From contig NZ_LMIW01000015.1 in assembly GCF_001429185.1 (NCBI RefSeq), forward strand, positions 32,500 through 96,499: a DNA stretch of 64,000 nt. Direction: 5' to 3'. This document shows positions 16,371-25,984 of the stretch, one piece after another. The notes under the pieces are model-generated. The model was not told where the DNA came from. It did not search any database and worked only from the letters and a program-made list of their open reading frames with translations. Position 1 is the stretch's first letter. Each line of letters starts with the position of its first letter. The stretch is from Terrabacter sp. Root85 (GTDB taxonomy: Bacteria > Actinomycetota > Actinomycetes > Actinomycetales > Dermatophilaceae). The position numbers and the translations under genes were made by a program.

Positions 16371-17805
16371 GGACACCACGCAGCGCGGTGAGCGCCGGGC
16401 CGATGCCCGTCAGGGGTATGCCGCCGACCCCGAAGGCGAACCCGTGGCGGGCCGGCTGCTCGAGGTGCCGCACCGACAGCGGCTCGACGAACACCCCCAC
16501 GGCCAGGGCGGCCACGGCGATCGCCACGTCGTCGAGGTCCGGGTCGCGCAGCAGGGCGCACAGGTGCAGGCCCGCCGCCGACGGGACGACCTCGAGCCAG
16601 TCGCCGAGGCCGTCGGGGCTCGTGAGCACCTCGAGCAGCGCCTCCCGCCGGGCGCGGTAGACCTTCGTCGCGCGCTTGACGTGGGCAGCGTGGTGCCCCT
16701 CGGCGAGGAAGTCCGCGAGCGCCCCCTGGGTCACGACGTCGCCGTCCCAGACGGTGACGCGCTTGGCCTCGCGCAGGGCGGGCGTCAGCGTCGCCGGGGC
16801 GATCGCGTAGCCGACGCGGAGCCCCGGGAGCAGCGACTTGGAGAACGACCCGACGTAGACGACCCGCCCGTCGCGGTCGAGGCTCTGCAGCGGCTCGAGG
16901 GGCCGGTCGGCGAAGCGGAACTCGCTGTCGTAGTCGTCCTCGACGATGACCGCTCCGTGCCGGACGGCCCACTCCAGCAGGGCGATCCGCCGGGCACGTG
17001 ACATCGCGACCCCGGTCGGGTGCTGGTGCGACGGCGTGACGTAGACGAGTCGGGCCGCGTCCGGAAGGGCGTCGACGACGATCCCCTCACCGTCGACCGG
17101 GACGCCTCGGACGACGGCGCGATGGGTCGCGAAGAGGCGGGCCGCGGCGCTGTAGCCCGGGTCCTCGACGGCCACGACGTCGCCGGGCTCGACGAGCACC
17201 CGCGCGACGAGGTCGAGCGCCTGCTGCGCCCCCGCAGTGGTCACCACGTCGGCGCCGGACGCGACGACCGACCGGGACACGCCGGCATACCTCGCGATCT
17301 CGGCCTCGAGACGGCTCCCGCCACGGTTCGCGCCGGGGTCGTCGTAGGTGCCGGCGGACAGGCGGCCCCGGCGCAGCGTGCCGCTGACGAGACGTCGCCA
17401 CGTCGCGAGGGGGAAGAGCGAGTCGTCGGGCACCCCGACGGAGAAGTCGTGGAGCGCGCCCCGCGGACCGGACGCAGGCCGCACGTCCGGCTCGGTCGCC
17501 CAGAGCGACGTGGCGGTGACGGCTCCCGCCCGGGCCCGTCGCCCGGTCATCCGAGCGGGCGGCACGCACCCGGTCGCGACGAAGGTCCCGGCCCCGCGAC
17601 GGCTCTCGAGCAGCTCCTCGGCGAGGAGCCGGTCGTAGGCCGCCGTCACCGTGCCCCGCGAGACGCTGAGGCTCGCCGCGAGGTCACGGGAGGCCGGCAC
17701 CCGGTCGCCCCCGCTGAGGCGGCCGTCGAGGACCGCGGCGCGCAGCTGGGCGTAGATCTGGGCGGTGAGGTCGCCCGACCCGGTGAGGCTGAGGTGCAGG
17801 TCCAT
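16333..17805 (-). CDS. MocR-type GntR regulator with aminotransferase domain
   Basis: A 490-residue MocR/PdxR protein. An N-terminal GntR winged helix ([20 protein letters not shown], then [20 protein letters not shown]) is joined to a class I aminotransferase domain. The PLP lysine is in [14 protein letters not shown], with the Asp-Tyr contact region EDDYDSEFR upstream. These proteins sense PLP with an amino compound and regulate an adjacent gene. Here the adjacent gene is a divergent APC permease, so an amino acid or amine is the likely effector. Start: ATG at 17805, where the GntR domain begins (MDLHLSL). Confidence 0.88.
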   Translation of the reverse strand: MDLHLSLTGSGDLTAQIYAQLRAAVLDGRLSGGDRVPASRDLAASLSVSRGTVTAAYDRLLAEELLESRRGAGTFVATGCVPPARMTGRRARAGAVTATSLWATEPDVRPASGPRGALHDFSVGVPDDSLFPLATWRRLVSGTLRRGRLSAGTYDDPGANRGGSRLEAEIARYAGVSRSVVASGADVVTTAGAQQALDLVARVLVEPGDVVAVEDPGYSAAARLFATHRAVVRGVPVDGEGIVVDALPDAARLVYVTPSHQHPTGVAMSRARRIALLEWAVRHGAVIVEDDYDSEFRFADRPLEPLQSLDRDGRVVYVGSFSKSLLPGLRVGYAIAPATLTPALREAKRVTVWDGDVVTQGALADFLAEGHHAAHVKRATKVYRARREALLEVLTSPDGLGDWLEVVPSAAGLHLCALLRDPDLDDVAIAVAALAVGVFVEPLSVRHLEQPARHGFAFGVGGIPLTGIGPALTALRGVLSSSRPGRPVGG

Positions 17806-17885
17806 GCCACCAGTCTGGATTGGCCCAAACAGTCTGGCAAGAAGTGGCGCTTCTGACCGGTCCACTTGGGCGGGAGTCTGGAGCC
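17806..17885. promoter_or_regulatory. Shared MocR/permease promoter region with CAGTCTGG direct repeats
   Basis: The 80-nt divergent intergenic region holds CAGTCTGG at 17811-17818 and again at 17830-17837, with a third near-copy GAGTCTGG at 17874-17881. TTGGCCCAAA lies between the first two copies. Direct repeats of this sort, with differing spacing, are typical MocR binding sites. Confidence 0.5.
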
Positions 17886-19178
17886 ATGGCGACGACCGCA
17901 CGCATCCCCGGGGCCACCTCGACCCCCGGCCACTCCACGACCGGGGGCACGCTCACCGTCGCACAGGGGGCTGCCCTGTCGGTGGGCGCCGTGCTCGGCA
18001 CCGGCGTCATCACGCTGCCCGCCCTCGCCGCCGAGGTCGCCGGCCCCGCCTCGCTGCTCGCGTGGGCGGCGCTCGTGCTCCTCTCGGTGCCGCTCGCGAG
18101 CACGTTCGCCGCACTGGGCGCCCGGCACCCGGACGGCGGTGGCGTGTCGACGTACGTCCGTCGGGCCTTCGGGGACCGCGCGGCGGGCGCGGTCGGCTGG
18201 TGCTTCTACTTCGCCGTGCCCGTCGGGGCCCCACCCGCCTCGATGATGGCCGGCGGCTACGTCGCCGACGTCGTGGGCGGCGGACGCACGACGACCGTCG
18301 TCGTCGCGGCGGCCCTCATCCTCGGCACCGGACTGATGAACCTCGCCGGCCTGCGCTTCTCGGGCCGCGTGCAGCTCGGCCTGGCGACCGTGCTCGCCCT
18401 GCTCATGACCGCGACGATGGCCGTCGCCCTGCCGCACGGGAGCACGGCGTCGCTGACCCCCTTCGCCCCGAACGGGTGGGCCGCCGTCGCCACCGCGGCT
18501 GCCGTGCTCGTCTGGGGCTTCGCGGGGTGGGAGGCCGTCGCCTCGCTCGCCGGGGACTACCGCGACCCGCGCCGCGACGTGCCGCGCGCGACGGGGATCG
18601 CCGTCGCGGTCGTCGGGGTGCTCTACCTCGGGCTCGCGACGACGAGCGTCCTCGTGCTGGGACCGGCGACGGGCCACAGCCAGGCGCCGCTCTCGGACCT
18701 CATGGCCATCGCCCTCGGCGAGCAGGCCCGCGTCGTGACCGCCGTCGTGGCGGTGCTGCTGACGGTCGGGGCGATGAACGCCTACTACGCCGGCGGCTCG
18801 CGGCTGGGCGCGGCGCTGGCCCGCGACGGGGCGCTGCCGCGATGGGTGGCGCGGGGCGGCGAGGCCGGACAGGTCCCACGCCGCAGCATCGCCCTCGTCA
18901 CGGCCGGCTCGATGCTCTCGCTCGTCCTCGCGGTCGCGCTCGACCTCGGCCTCACCCCGCTCATGCTGCTCGCGACGGGCTGCTTCACGCTCGTCTACGT
19001 GCTCGGCACGGCCTCCGCCCTGCGCCTGCTGCCCCGCGGCACCCGCGGCTGGTGGACCGCGCTCGTCGCGCACGTGTCCGTCGTCGTCTTGCTCGTCGTC
19101 AACGGCGTCCATGCGTTGTGGGCCCTCGGGCTCGTCGTCCTCTCCCTCTCCTACCAGTCCCGGTCGCGCCGCCGGTAG
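17886..19178 (+). CDS. APC-family amino-acid/amine permease
   Basis: A 430-residue permease with about twelve hydrophobic helices and the APC signature in TM1 ([19 protein letters not shown]). The loop [13 protein letters not shown] and the phrase [20 protein letters not shown], a YjeH-like feature, follow. It should carry amino acids or amines across the cytoplasmic membrane. Divergent from the MocR gene and probably regulated by it through the CAGTCTGG repeats. The ATG at 17886 is preceded by GGGAGTCTGGAG. Confidence 0.85.
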   Translation: MATTARIPGATSTPGHSTTGGTLTVAQGAALSVGAVLGTGVITLPALAAEVAGPASLLAWAALVLLSVPLASTFAALGARHPDGGGVSTYVRRAFGDRAAGAVGWCFYFAVPVGAPPASMMAGGYVADVVGGGRTTTVVVAAALILGTGLMNLAGLRFSGRVQLGLATVLALLMTATMAVALPHGSTASLTPFAPNGWAAVATAAAVLVWGFAGWEAVASLAGDYRDPRRDVPRATGIAVAVVGVLYLGLATTSVLVLGPATGHSQAPLSDLMAIALGEQARVVTAVVAVLLTVGAMNAYYAGGSRLGAALARDGALPRWVARGGEAGQVPRRSIALVTAGSMLSLVLAVALDLGLTPLMLLATGCFTLVYVLGTASALRLLPRGTRGWWTALVAHVSVVVLLVVNGVHALWALGLVVLSLSYQSRSRRR

Positions 19179-19213
19179 GGCGCTCCCAGCGCCGACCCCT
19201 AGACTTCGCCGCC

Positions 19214-21166
19214 GTGATCACACAGCGCGCGGAGCGCACACCCCTGATGCGGTGGTTCCTCGACGCCGAGGAGGCCGACCCGGGCGGCTACTACGAGCGC
19301 GAGCGCGAGGCGACCGAGCAGCAGCACGTGCAGCCGTGGTGGCGCGTCATGTGCCTGACGGGTGTCGACTACTTCTCGACGCTGGGCTACCAGCCCGGCA
19401 TCGCGGCCCTCGCGGCCGGCGCGCTGTCGCCCGTCGCGACGCTCGTCCTCGTGCTCATCACGCTCTTCGGTGCCCTCCCGATGTACCGCCGCGTCGCGGC
19501 CGAGAGCCCGCACGGCGACGGCAGTCTCTCGATGCTCGAGCGGCTGCTGTCCTACTGGCCGAGCAAGATCCTCGTGCTGTGCCTCATCGGCTTCGTCGCG
19601 ACCGGCTTCATCATCACGATCACCCTGTCGGCGGCGGACGCGAGCGCCCACCTCATCGAGAACCCGTACCTCAAGAGCACCCTGACCGGCCACCAGGTCG
19701 GTGTGACGCTGACGCTGCTCGTCTTCCTCGCCGGCATCTTCCTCAAGGGCTTCAAGGAGGCCATCGGGATCGCCGTCGTCCTCGTCGTGGCCTACCTCGG
19801 CCTCAGCTTCGTCGTGCTCGTGCGCGGCGTCGTCGAGATCGGCGACCACCCGACGGCGTTCAGCGACTGGATCACGGCGATGACCTCGGCCCACTCGGCC
19901 CCGTTCGGGATCATCGGCGCGTCCCTGCTCGTCTTCCCGGCCCTGGCGCTCGGGCTCTCCGGCTTCGAGACGGGCGTCGTCGTCATGCCCCTCGTCAAGG
20001 GCGACCCGACCGACACGCCGGAGAAGCCGGAGGGCCGCATCCGCAACGCGCGCAAGCTGCTGACGACCGCCGCGCTCATCATGAGCGTCCTGCTCATCGG
20101 CTCCTCGCTCGTCACGACCCTGCTCATCCCGGCCGAGGCGTTCCAGCCGGGAGGGCCCGCCAACGGCCGCGCCCTGGCCTATCTCGCCCACGACCTGCTC
20201 GGTGAGGGCTTCGGCACGATCTACGACATCTCGACGATCGGCATCCTGTGGTTCGCCGGCGCCTCAGCCATGGCGGGCCTGCTCAACATCGTCCCGCGCT
20301 ACCTGCCGCGCTACGGCATGGCGCCGGACTGGGCCCGCTCGACGCGGCCGCTCGTGCTCGTCCTGTCGTTCATCGCCGCCGTCGTGACGCTGGCCTTCGG
20401 GGCCAACGTCGACGAGCAGGCGGGGGCGTATGCCACCGGCGTGCTCGCGCTCATGACGTCCGCCGCGATCGCCGTGTTCCTCACCGAGCTACGGCGCGGC
20501 CACCGCGCGGCAGCCGCCTTCTTCGCCGTCGTCAGCGCGATCTTCGTCTACACGATCACGATCACGATCGAGCAGCGCCCCGAGGGTCTCGTCATCGCCC
20601 TGATCTTCATCGCCCTCATCGTCGTCATCAGCGTCTGGTCGCGCATCGTGCGCTCGACCGAGCTGCGCGTGCAGCGGGTCGTCTACGACGACAGCGCGCG
20701 GGCGATCCTCGACGACGCCGCGCTCGGCCCCCAGCCGCTGCGTTTCATCGCCAACAAGATCAACGCCGGGGACCGCGACGAGTACCGCGCGAAGTCCCTC
20801 GACGTCCGCATGCACAACCACCTCAACGCCCGGCAGGGCGCGATCTTCCTCGAGGTGGAGATCAGCGACGCGAGCGACTTCGCGACGACCGTGCACGTCG
20901 GGTCCGCCGTCGTCGGCGGCCACTACATCCTGCGCGCGACCGGCCCGTCGGTGCCCAACGTCCTCGCTGCGGTCCTGCTCGACGTCCGCGACCGCGTCAG
21001 CAAGCCGCCCCACATCTACTTCGAGTGGAGCGAGAAGGCGCCGGGGCAGAACGTGCTGCGCTTCCTGCTCGCCGGCGAGGGCGACATCCCGCCCCTGACG
21101 CACGAGATCATCCGGCGGGCCGAGCCCGACGCCGACCGTCGTCCGCAGGTGCACGTCGGCGGCTGA
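19214..21166 (+). CDS. Large APC-superfamily permease with C-terminal cytoplasmic domain
   Basis: A 650-residue protein. About twelve membrane helices extend to residue ~480 (early helices: [20 protein letters not shown]; later [19 protein letters not shown]). A soluble C-terminal region of roughly 160 residues follows ([48 protein letters not shown]). The family is annotated as amino-acid permease in actinobacteria, with a layout that also recalls KUP potassium transporters; the GYQPG region supports APC-superfamily membership but does not settle the substrate. Start: GTG at 19214, 35 nt after the previous permease stop. Confidence 0.78.
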   Translation: MITQRAERTPLMRWFLDAEEADPGGYYEREREATEQQHVQPWWRVMCLTGVDYFSTLGYQPGIAALAAGALSPVATLVLVLITLFGALPMYRRVAAESPHGDGSLSMLERLLSYWPSKILVLCLIGFVATGFIITITLSAADASAHLIENPYLKSTLTGHQVGVTLTLLVFLAGIFLKGFKEAIGIAVVLVVAYLGLSFVVLVRGVVEIGDHPTAFSDWITAMTSAHSAPFGIIGASLLVFPALALGLSGFETGVVVMPLVKGDPTDTPEKPEGRIRNARKLLTTAALIMSVLLIGSSLVTTLLIPAEAFQPGGPANGRALAYLAHDLLGEGFGTIYDISTIGILWFAGASAMAGLLNIVPRYLPRYGMAPDWARSTRPLVLVLSFIAAVVTLAFGANVDEQAGAYATGVLALMTSAAIAVFLTELRRGHRAAAAFFAVVSAIFVYTITITIEQRPEGLVIALIFIALIVVISVWSRIVRSTELRVQRVVYDDSARAILDDAALGPQPLRFIANKINAGDRDEYRAKSLDVRMHNHLNARQGAIFLEVEISDASDFATTVHVGSAVVGGHYILRATGPSVPNVLAAVLLDVRDRVSKPPHIYFEWSEKAPGQNVLRFLLAGEGDIPPLTHEIIRRAEPDADRRPQVHVGG

Positions 21167-21184
21167 GCCGGCCGGACGGCATAC

Positions 21185-21718
21185 TCAGGCGCGGTTGGCC
21201 CAGCGCTCCGGGGTGGTGCGGTAGACGCGCGACTCGTCCGCGTACCACTTCTCCATGACCCCGAGGTCGTCGAGGCCGAGGCGGCGGCACACGGCCTGCG
21301 AGGGCCCGTTCGTCGTGTGGGTCAGGGCATAGACCTCGGGCAAGCCGCCGTCGAAACCGTGTTGGATCACCGCAGTCGCCGCCTCCGTCGCGTAGCCGTG
21401 GCCCCACGAGTCGGGGTGCAGGTGCCAGCCCACCTCGACCTCGCCGTCGTCGGCGTCCGGCAGGGTCAGCAGGATGACGGAGCCGGCGACGACCCCGGTC
21501 TCACGGACCTCGACGGCCCAGAAGCCGAGCGGCGGCGCCTCGCTGCGCTCGAGGTAGCGGTCGATGCGGGCGTGCGCCTCGTCGAGGTCCTTCATGAGGA
21601 CCGGCTCGCCGTCGCCGAGCCACTTCACGACCTCGATGCGGCTCTGGATGTCGAGCAGCCGCTCGGCCTCGTCGTGCGACCAGGGACGGATGGTGAGGCG
21701 GGCGGTCTCGAGGTGCAT
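21185..21718 (-). CDS. GNAT-family N-acetyltransferase (RimJ-like)
   Basis: A 177-residue GNAT protein starting LETARLTIRPWSHDEAERLL, as RimJ/RimL-type enzymes do. Acetyl-CoA binding is by HPDSWGHGYATEAATAVI (motif A), and the C-terminal NGPSQAVCRRLGL is motif B. It probably acetylates a small amine or protein N-terminus. The ATG at 21718 opens the conserved domain. It ends 18 nt after the permease stop, in convergent orientation. Confidence 0.85.
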   Translation of the reverse strand: MHLETARLTIRPWSHDEAERLLDIQSRIEVVKWLGDGEPVLMKDLDEAHARIDRYLERSEAPPLGFWAVEVRETGVVAGSVILLTLPDADDGEVEVGWHLHPDSWGHGYATEAATAVIQHGFDGGLPEVYALTHTTNGPSQAVCRRLGLDDLGVMEKWYADESRVYRTTPERWANRA

Positions 21719-21810
21719 GGGCGACACGCTCGCACCTACCCGCCCCGCCCGTCCACGCCATTCCCCCGCCCGGTCCGAGTCGACGCTTCCACGGCCTCCG
21801 TGGGTGCCCC

Positions 21811-21936
21811 CTGTGCATTGGGTCATCCCGTGACTCAGCCGAGTCAGGCAACGGGATGAGTCACCTGGCGACCCAACGCACAGGGCACGCGCCTCCCCGC
21901 CGCCCGGGGTGAGTCACCGGGCGACTCAACGCACAG
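21811..21936. repeat. Three copies of a 27-nt intergenic repeat, first two inverted around a hairpin
   Basis: The 347-nt gap between the GNAT start and the HTH gene holds three copies of a 27-nt element that begins TGAGTCAC and ends CAAYGCACAG. Copy A is on the minus strand (21811-21837); copies B (21857-21883) and C (21910-21936) are on the plus strand. They differ by only a few bases. Between A and B, TGACTC/GAGTCA arms (21831-21846) and CATCCCGT/ACGGGATG arms (21824-21831 and 21851-21858) make a nested hairpin. I see no open frame across them. They could be a dispersed repetitive element or protein-binding sites for the following HTH gene. Confidence 0.7.
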
Positions 21937-22065
21937 CCTCCGCGACGGCACCCGGGCCCTCTGCCCTCATGGCTGTCGTCCACACCCCCCGGGCCCGCCG
22001 ACCGCTCGTCCACCGGCCCGATTCCGGCGCCGACGGCGCGGGCCTGGGAGAGGGACCGTGGACCG

Positions 22066-23574
22066 ATGACCGTCCCCCTCGGCCACGGCCCCGATGCGTT
22101 CGGCAACGCGCTGCGGCACGTGCGCCGGACCTACCTGCTGAGTCAGCGCGCCCTCGCGGAGCGGCTCGACGTCCCGCACAGCCGCATCTCCCGGCTCGAG
22201 AGCGGCCACCACAGCATCACGCTCGAGTCCGCGATCTCGCTCTACCGCGCACTCGGCTTCGGCGTCGGCCTGACTCACCTGTTCCCGTGTCCGCAGAGTG
22301 ACGACGTGAGGCCGCGATGCCACGACTGGGAGGACGACGGCGCGGTCGGGCTCGTCGACGCGGCCAGGCGCGCGTTCCCGGCACATGGGGCCGTGTGGAC
22401 GCAGGCGCCGACGTGGTGGGGTGTGCGGCACGGGTGGGGCGCCTCGGAGCGCGAGGACCTCTGGTGGTTCCACGACTACCGGTCGCCGCCGGTCCTGCGA
22501 GCACGGCAGGATGGCGGCATGTCCGACAGCGATGGAGCAGGCGCGACCGACGGGGCGAGCACCCCGCCCACCGAGCCCGTCGAGCCCCCCGAGACCAGCG
22601 AGGTGGCGCAGGCGTACGCCGCGGTCCGCCCCGAGGTCGAGGCCGCGACGGCGCTCTTCGTCGAGATGGTCACCGGCCTCCTCGACGAGGCGGGCATCAA
22701 CTACCTCAGCGTGAGCGGCCGCACGAAGTCCGTGGCGTCCTTCGCCGCCAAGGCCGAGCGACGCCGTGACGGCGAGCTGCTCTTCCCCGACCCGCTCGCC
22801 GACATCACCGACCAGATCGGCGTGCGCGTCATCACCTACGTCCACGACGACGTCGCCGCCGTGGCCGAGCTGCTGGCCGAGGAGCTCGCCGTCCTCGACG
22901 ACCGCGACATGGGCCTCGAGACCGCACGATCGGGACGCTTCGGCTACGCGAGCCGGCACCTGCTCGTGGCCGTCGACGCGAGCCGCACCGTCCCGACGGC
23001 CTACGAGGCGCTCCGCCGACGCAGCGCGTCCGTGCAGATCCGGACGGTGCTCCAGCACGCGTGGGCCGAGTTCGAGCACGACATCCGCTACAAGGGCACC
23101 GTCCCCGAGGAGCACGCGCACGACCTCGACCGCCGCTTCACCCTGGCCGCCGGGCTCATCGAGCTCGCCGACCGCGAGTTCTCGGCCATCCGCGACCGGC
23201 TCCAGATGGCCCTGCCGGCGAGTCCGCCCGACGCGGTCGCGCAGGACTCCCGCATCAGCACGCAGGACCTCGCGAAGTTCCTCGCCGCGAAGTACGCCGA
23301 CGCCGGCTGGTCGCGCACCGACCACTACACGTGGGTGTCGGGCCTGCTGCTCGAGCTCGGCATCACGTCGGTCGACGCCCTTGCCGAGGTCATCGCCCCC
23401 GTCGACGGCACCGCCCTCATCGAGCGGATGGGCTACAAGTACCCGCCCGGCGCGGTGCGCCGACTCGACGACGCGCTGCTCGCGACCTTCGGCACGCGCT
23501 ACCTCGACCTCGAGGGCAACGCCCACCGCCGGGCCTCGCTCGAGGGCCGCCTCGAGCGTCTCGGGGGGAGCTGA
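22066..23574 (+). CDS. XRE-type HTH domain fused in frame to a RelA/SpoT (p)ppGpp-synthetase-like domain
   Basis: One open frame of 502 codons. Residues ~10-65 are a Cro/CI helix-turn-helix (LLSQRALAERLDVPHSRISR), followed by a Trp-rich stretch (TWWGVRHGWGASEREDLWWF). From residue 152 (ATG at 22519) a COG2357-type synthetase domain starts: RTKS (R219, K221), ITDQIGVRVI (D249) and FGYASRH (Y294) are present. However, the Glu of the family EIQIRT motif is Ser322 in SVQIRTVLQH. AWAEFEHDIRYKG follows, then a C-terminal helical region. AGGATGG before 22519 could allow separate translation of the synthetase, so this may be two genes fused by loss of a stop. RBS GGGAGAGGGA precedes 22066. Confidence 0.75.
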   Translation: MTVPLGHGPDAFGNALRHVRRTYLLSQRALAERLDVPHSRISRLESGHHSITLESAISLYRALGFGVGLTHLFPCPQSDDVRPRCHDWEDDGAVGLVDAARRAFPAHGAVWTQAPTWWGVRHGWGASEREDLWWFHDYRSPPVLRARQDGGMSDSDGAGATDGASTPPTEPVEPPETSEVAQAYAAVRPEVEAATALFVEMVTGLLDEAGINYLSVSGRTKSVASFAAKAERRRDGELLFPDPLADITDQIGVRVITYVHDDVAAVAELLAEELAVLDDRDMGLETARSGRFGYASRHLLVAVDASRTVPTAYEALRRRSASVQIRTVLQHAWAEFEHDIRYKGTVPEEHAHDLDRRFTLAAGLIELADREFSAIRDRLQMALPASPPDAVAQDSRISTQDLAKFLAAKYADAGWSRTDHYTWVSGLLLELGITSVDALAEVIAPVDGTALIERMGYKYPPGAVRRLDDALLATFGTRYLDLEGNAHRRASLEGRLERLGGS

Positions 23575-23702
23575 CCGAACCGGCCCGAGATTCTCGGGAC
23601 CGCGTGTCGATTCCCATCCGGCGAGTTCGTCAGGATGATGTGGCGAGAGTCGCCACCCGCGCAGATCTCACGGCTGCGCGCCTGTTCGAGAAGGAGCCGG
23701 CC

Positions 23703-24131
23703 ATGGCCGACACATACGTCTACCTGATCCACGAGGGCGACTGGGACTCCGACGCCTACCTCGGTGGCGAGCCCACGACCGACGCCGGCCCCGCCGGCAA
23801 GGACCCCAGCGCCGCTGCGGCGTCCGACATGGACGCGTCGTTCCCCGAGCACAAGGCCTTCCAGCAGGCCGTCGCCGACCTCGGGGCCCGCATCATGGGT
23901 GGCGCCGCCCTGCAGAACTCCCGCTACGGCGGCACGGTGACTCCCGGCTCCGGAAACCGCGCCGTCGAGGACGCGGTCTACACCGACGGGCCCTTCACGG
24001 ACACCTCGGAGGTCATCACGGGCTTCTACCTCGTCGAGACCGACGACGAGGACACGGCCCGCCGGATCGCCGCCCTCGTGCCGACCACCAGTCGGATCGA
24101 GTGGCGCAAGGTCTTCCCGACGGGGATGTGA
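23703..24131 (+). CDS. YCII-related (DGPF) protein paired with an ECF sigma factor
   Basis: A 142-residue YCII/DGPF-domain protein. The family tetrapeptide lies in YTDGPFTDTSEVITGFYLVE. Genes of this type sit next to ECF42 sigma factors throughout actinobacteria and proteobacteria; their biochemical role is unproven. The ATG at 23703 follows GAGAAGGAG. Its stop TGA at 24129-24131 abuts the GTG start of the sigma gene. An unusual feature is the acidic Ala/Gly-rich insert between residues ~20 and 42. Confidence 0.85.
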   Translation: MADTYVYLIHEGDWDSDAYLGGEPTTDAGPAGKDPSAAAASDMDASFPEHKAFQQAVADLGARIMGGAALQNSRYGGTVTPGSGNRAVEDAVYTDGPFTDTSEVITGFYLVETDDEDTARRIAALVPTTSRIEWRKVFPTGM

Positions 24132-25385
24132 GTGCCGCTCGGGACGGGTGAGTTCGAGGAGGCGTGGCCGCGCATCGTGCGCGCCCTCGCCTCCTTCACC
24201 GGGAGCCTCGACGACGCCGAGGAGTATGCCGCCGAGGCCGTCGCACGAGCCGCCGCGCACGAGCGCGCCGGCGGGGCGCCGATCGAGTCGTATGCCGCGT
24301 GGTGCACCTCGGTGGCCCGGCGCGCCTGGCTCGACGACGCTCGACGGCGGACGACGCTGCGCCGGCTCGCCCCCGAGCTCGCCCGTCCCGAGGCGGACCA
24401 CGCCGCCATGGATGCCGACGACCTGTCCCTGCACGGACGCGAGGGGCTCGACGACCGCCTCGCCCTGCTCTTCGTCGCGTGCGACGAGGCCATCTCGCCC
24501 GCGTCCCGCATGGTCCTGGCCCTGCGCGTCGTGTGCGGCCTGACGATCCCGGAGATCGCGGGCCACCTCGGCGTGCAGGACACCGCGGCCGCAGCCCGGC
24601 TCACGCGCGCCAAGCGGGCCCTCGCCGAAGCCCGGGGCACCTTCCACGTGCCGGACGCCACCGAGCGCGGTCGGCGGCTCCCTGTCGTCATCGCCTGCGT
24701 CTCAGGCATGTTCACGGTCGCGCACCGGACGGTCCTCGACCCTGCCGATGCCTTGGCCGACACCGGGCGCCAGGCGCTGTCCATCGCCGACGCCCTCGTC
24801 GCGGCCTACCCCGACGACACCGAGGTGCGCGGGCTGCGAGCCGTCATCCGGCTCGGCCTGGCCCGTCGGCCCGGCCGCGTCGACGACACCGGGACAGGGC
24901 TCGCGCTCGACGAGGTCGACCGCAGCCGGTGGGACGGCGCCCTGCTCCGGGCCGGGCTCGCCGACGCGACGGTCGCCGCGGCAGGAGACGGTCGCTTCGC
25001 CATCGAGGCGGCGATCGCCGGACTGCACTCGAGCGCGCCGTCGTTCGAGCGCACCGACTGGAGGCGCATCGTCCAGCTCTACGGCGCGCTCGAGCACCGG
25101 TGGCCCTCCCCTTCCGTCCGGGTCGCTCGACTCGTCGCCACGGCCCAGGGCATCCTCGCCGCCGACCCCGGTGGGTCCGTCGCCGAGGTGGAGGCCGAGC
25201 TGGCCGCGATCGAGGCCGGCTCACCGGCCTACGCCAGCCGCGACGCGAGCCTCGCCCTCGCCGACCTCGAGTGGCGCACGGGGCGACGCGAGCACGCGGC
25301 GCAGCGCTACCGCGACCTCGCCGAGGTCATGCCGGCGGAGCCGCTCCGTCGCTTCTGCCTCCGGCGGGCCGTCACTCCCCGGTGA
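24132..25385 (+). CDS. ECF42-type RNA polymerase sigma factor (first copy)
   Basis: A 417-residue ECF sigma factor: region 2 (EEAWPRIVRALASFTGSLDD, then WCTSVARRAWLDDARRR), region 4 with GLTIPEIAGHLGVQDTAAAA, and a long C-terminal helical TPR-like extension (LALADLEWRTGRREHAAQRYR) typical of group ECF42. This group has no dedicated anti-sigma factor; the C-terminal extension is thought to control activity. It is coupled to the DGPF gene. The sequence is more diverged from the ECF42 consensus than the second copy at 35373-36626. The last 14 nt overlap the convergent DinB-family gene. Confidence 0.85.
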   Translation: MPLGTGEFEEAWPRIVRALASFTGSLDDAEEYAAEAVARAAAHERAGGAPIESYAAWCTSVARRAWLDDARRRTTLRRLAPELARPEADHAAMDADDLSLHGREGLDDRLALLFVACDEAISPASRMVLALRVVCGLTIPEIAGHLGVQDTAAAARLTRAKRALAEARGTFHVPDATERGRRLPVVIACVSGMFTVAHRTVLDPADALADTGRQALSIADALVAAYPDDTEVRGLRAVIRLGLARRPGRVDDTGTGLALDEVDRSRWDGALLRAGLADATVAAAGDGRFAIEAAIAGLHSSAPSFERTDWRRIVQLYGALEHRWPSPSVRVARLVATAQGILAADPGGSVAEVEAELAAIEAGSPAYASRDASLALADLEWRTGRREHAAQRYRDLAEVMPAEPLRRFCLRRAVTPR

Positions 25386-25914
25386 CGCCGTCGACCGCCT
25401 CGCGGAAGAAGTCCGCGTGGCCGTTGTGGCGGGCGTACTCCTCGATCATGTGCAGCAGGATCCAGCGGAGGCTGAACGTCTGGTTCTCCTTGCGCGACAG
25501 CGTCGCCGAGCGGAACTCGAGCCCACCCGCGGCGAGCGCCGCGTCGATGTCGCGCCGGGCCTGCTCGACCGACTCGTCCATGATCCGGCGCAGCTCCTCG
25601 GGGCTGTCGTCGCGCGCCGACGTCATCTCCCAGTCGCGGTCGGCGTCCCAGTCCGCGCTCGCCCACGGCTCGGGCATCGGACGTCCGTGCAGCACCTCGC
25701 CGAACCAGCTCGCCTCGTTGAGCGCGACGTGCTTGAGCAGGGCCCCGAGCGTCAGGGTGGACGGCGCGAGGGGCTGGGCGAGCTGCTCGGCCGTGAGGCC
25801 CTCGGTCTTCAGACGGAGGGTGTCGCGGTGGTAGTCGAGGAAGGCCACGAGGGTGGTGGCCTCGTCGGCCGCGAGGGGCGGGTCGGTGCGGTCGGTCCGA
25901 GCAGGTGTCGTCAT
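25372..25914 (-). CDS. DinB/DUF664-family metal-dependent protein (mycothiol-transferase type)
   Basis: A 180-residue four-helix-bundle protein of the DinB (not polymerase) superfamily, DUF664 branch. The three metal-binding histidines are plausibly those in LLKHVALNEASWF and HMIEEYARHNGHADFFREA. In actinobacteria such proteins include mycothiol-dependent transferases. Substrate unknown. The 14-nt tail overlap with the sigma gene on the opposite strand is short enough to be ordinary convergent packing. Confidence 0.85.
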   Translation of the reverse strand: MTTPARTDRTDPPLAADEATTLVAFLDYHRDTLRLKTEGLTAEQLAQPLAPSTLTLGALLKHVALNEASWFGEVLHGRPMPEPWASADWDADRDWEMTSARDDSPEELRRIMDESVEQARRDIDAALAAGGLEFRSATLSRKENQTFSLRWILLHMIEEYARHNGHADFFREAVDGVTGE

Positions 25915-25984
25915 CCCCCGACGCTAGTGTCCGAGCCTCGAAAACCGCCTGCCCTTTGTCGGCCGCCGGGAGCACACTGGTCCG

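Noticed and set aside
19214..21166. KUP potassium transporter
   Set aside because: The layout is similar, but the TM1 and loop motifs fit APC permeases better and no KUP signature is seen.
21811..21936. CRISPR-like array
   Set aside because: Only three copies, one inverted, with unequal spacers and no cas genes nearby.
25372..25914. DNA-damage-inducible DNA polymerase, from the family name DinB
   Set aside because: This is the four-helix DinB/DUF664 superfamily, unrelated to the Y-family polymerase at 1836-2918.
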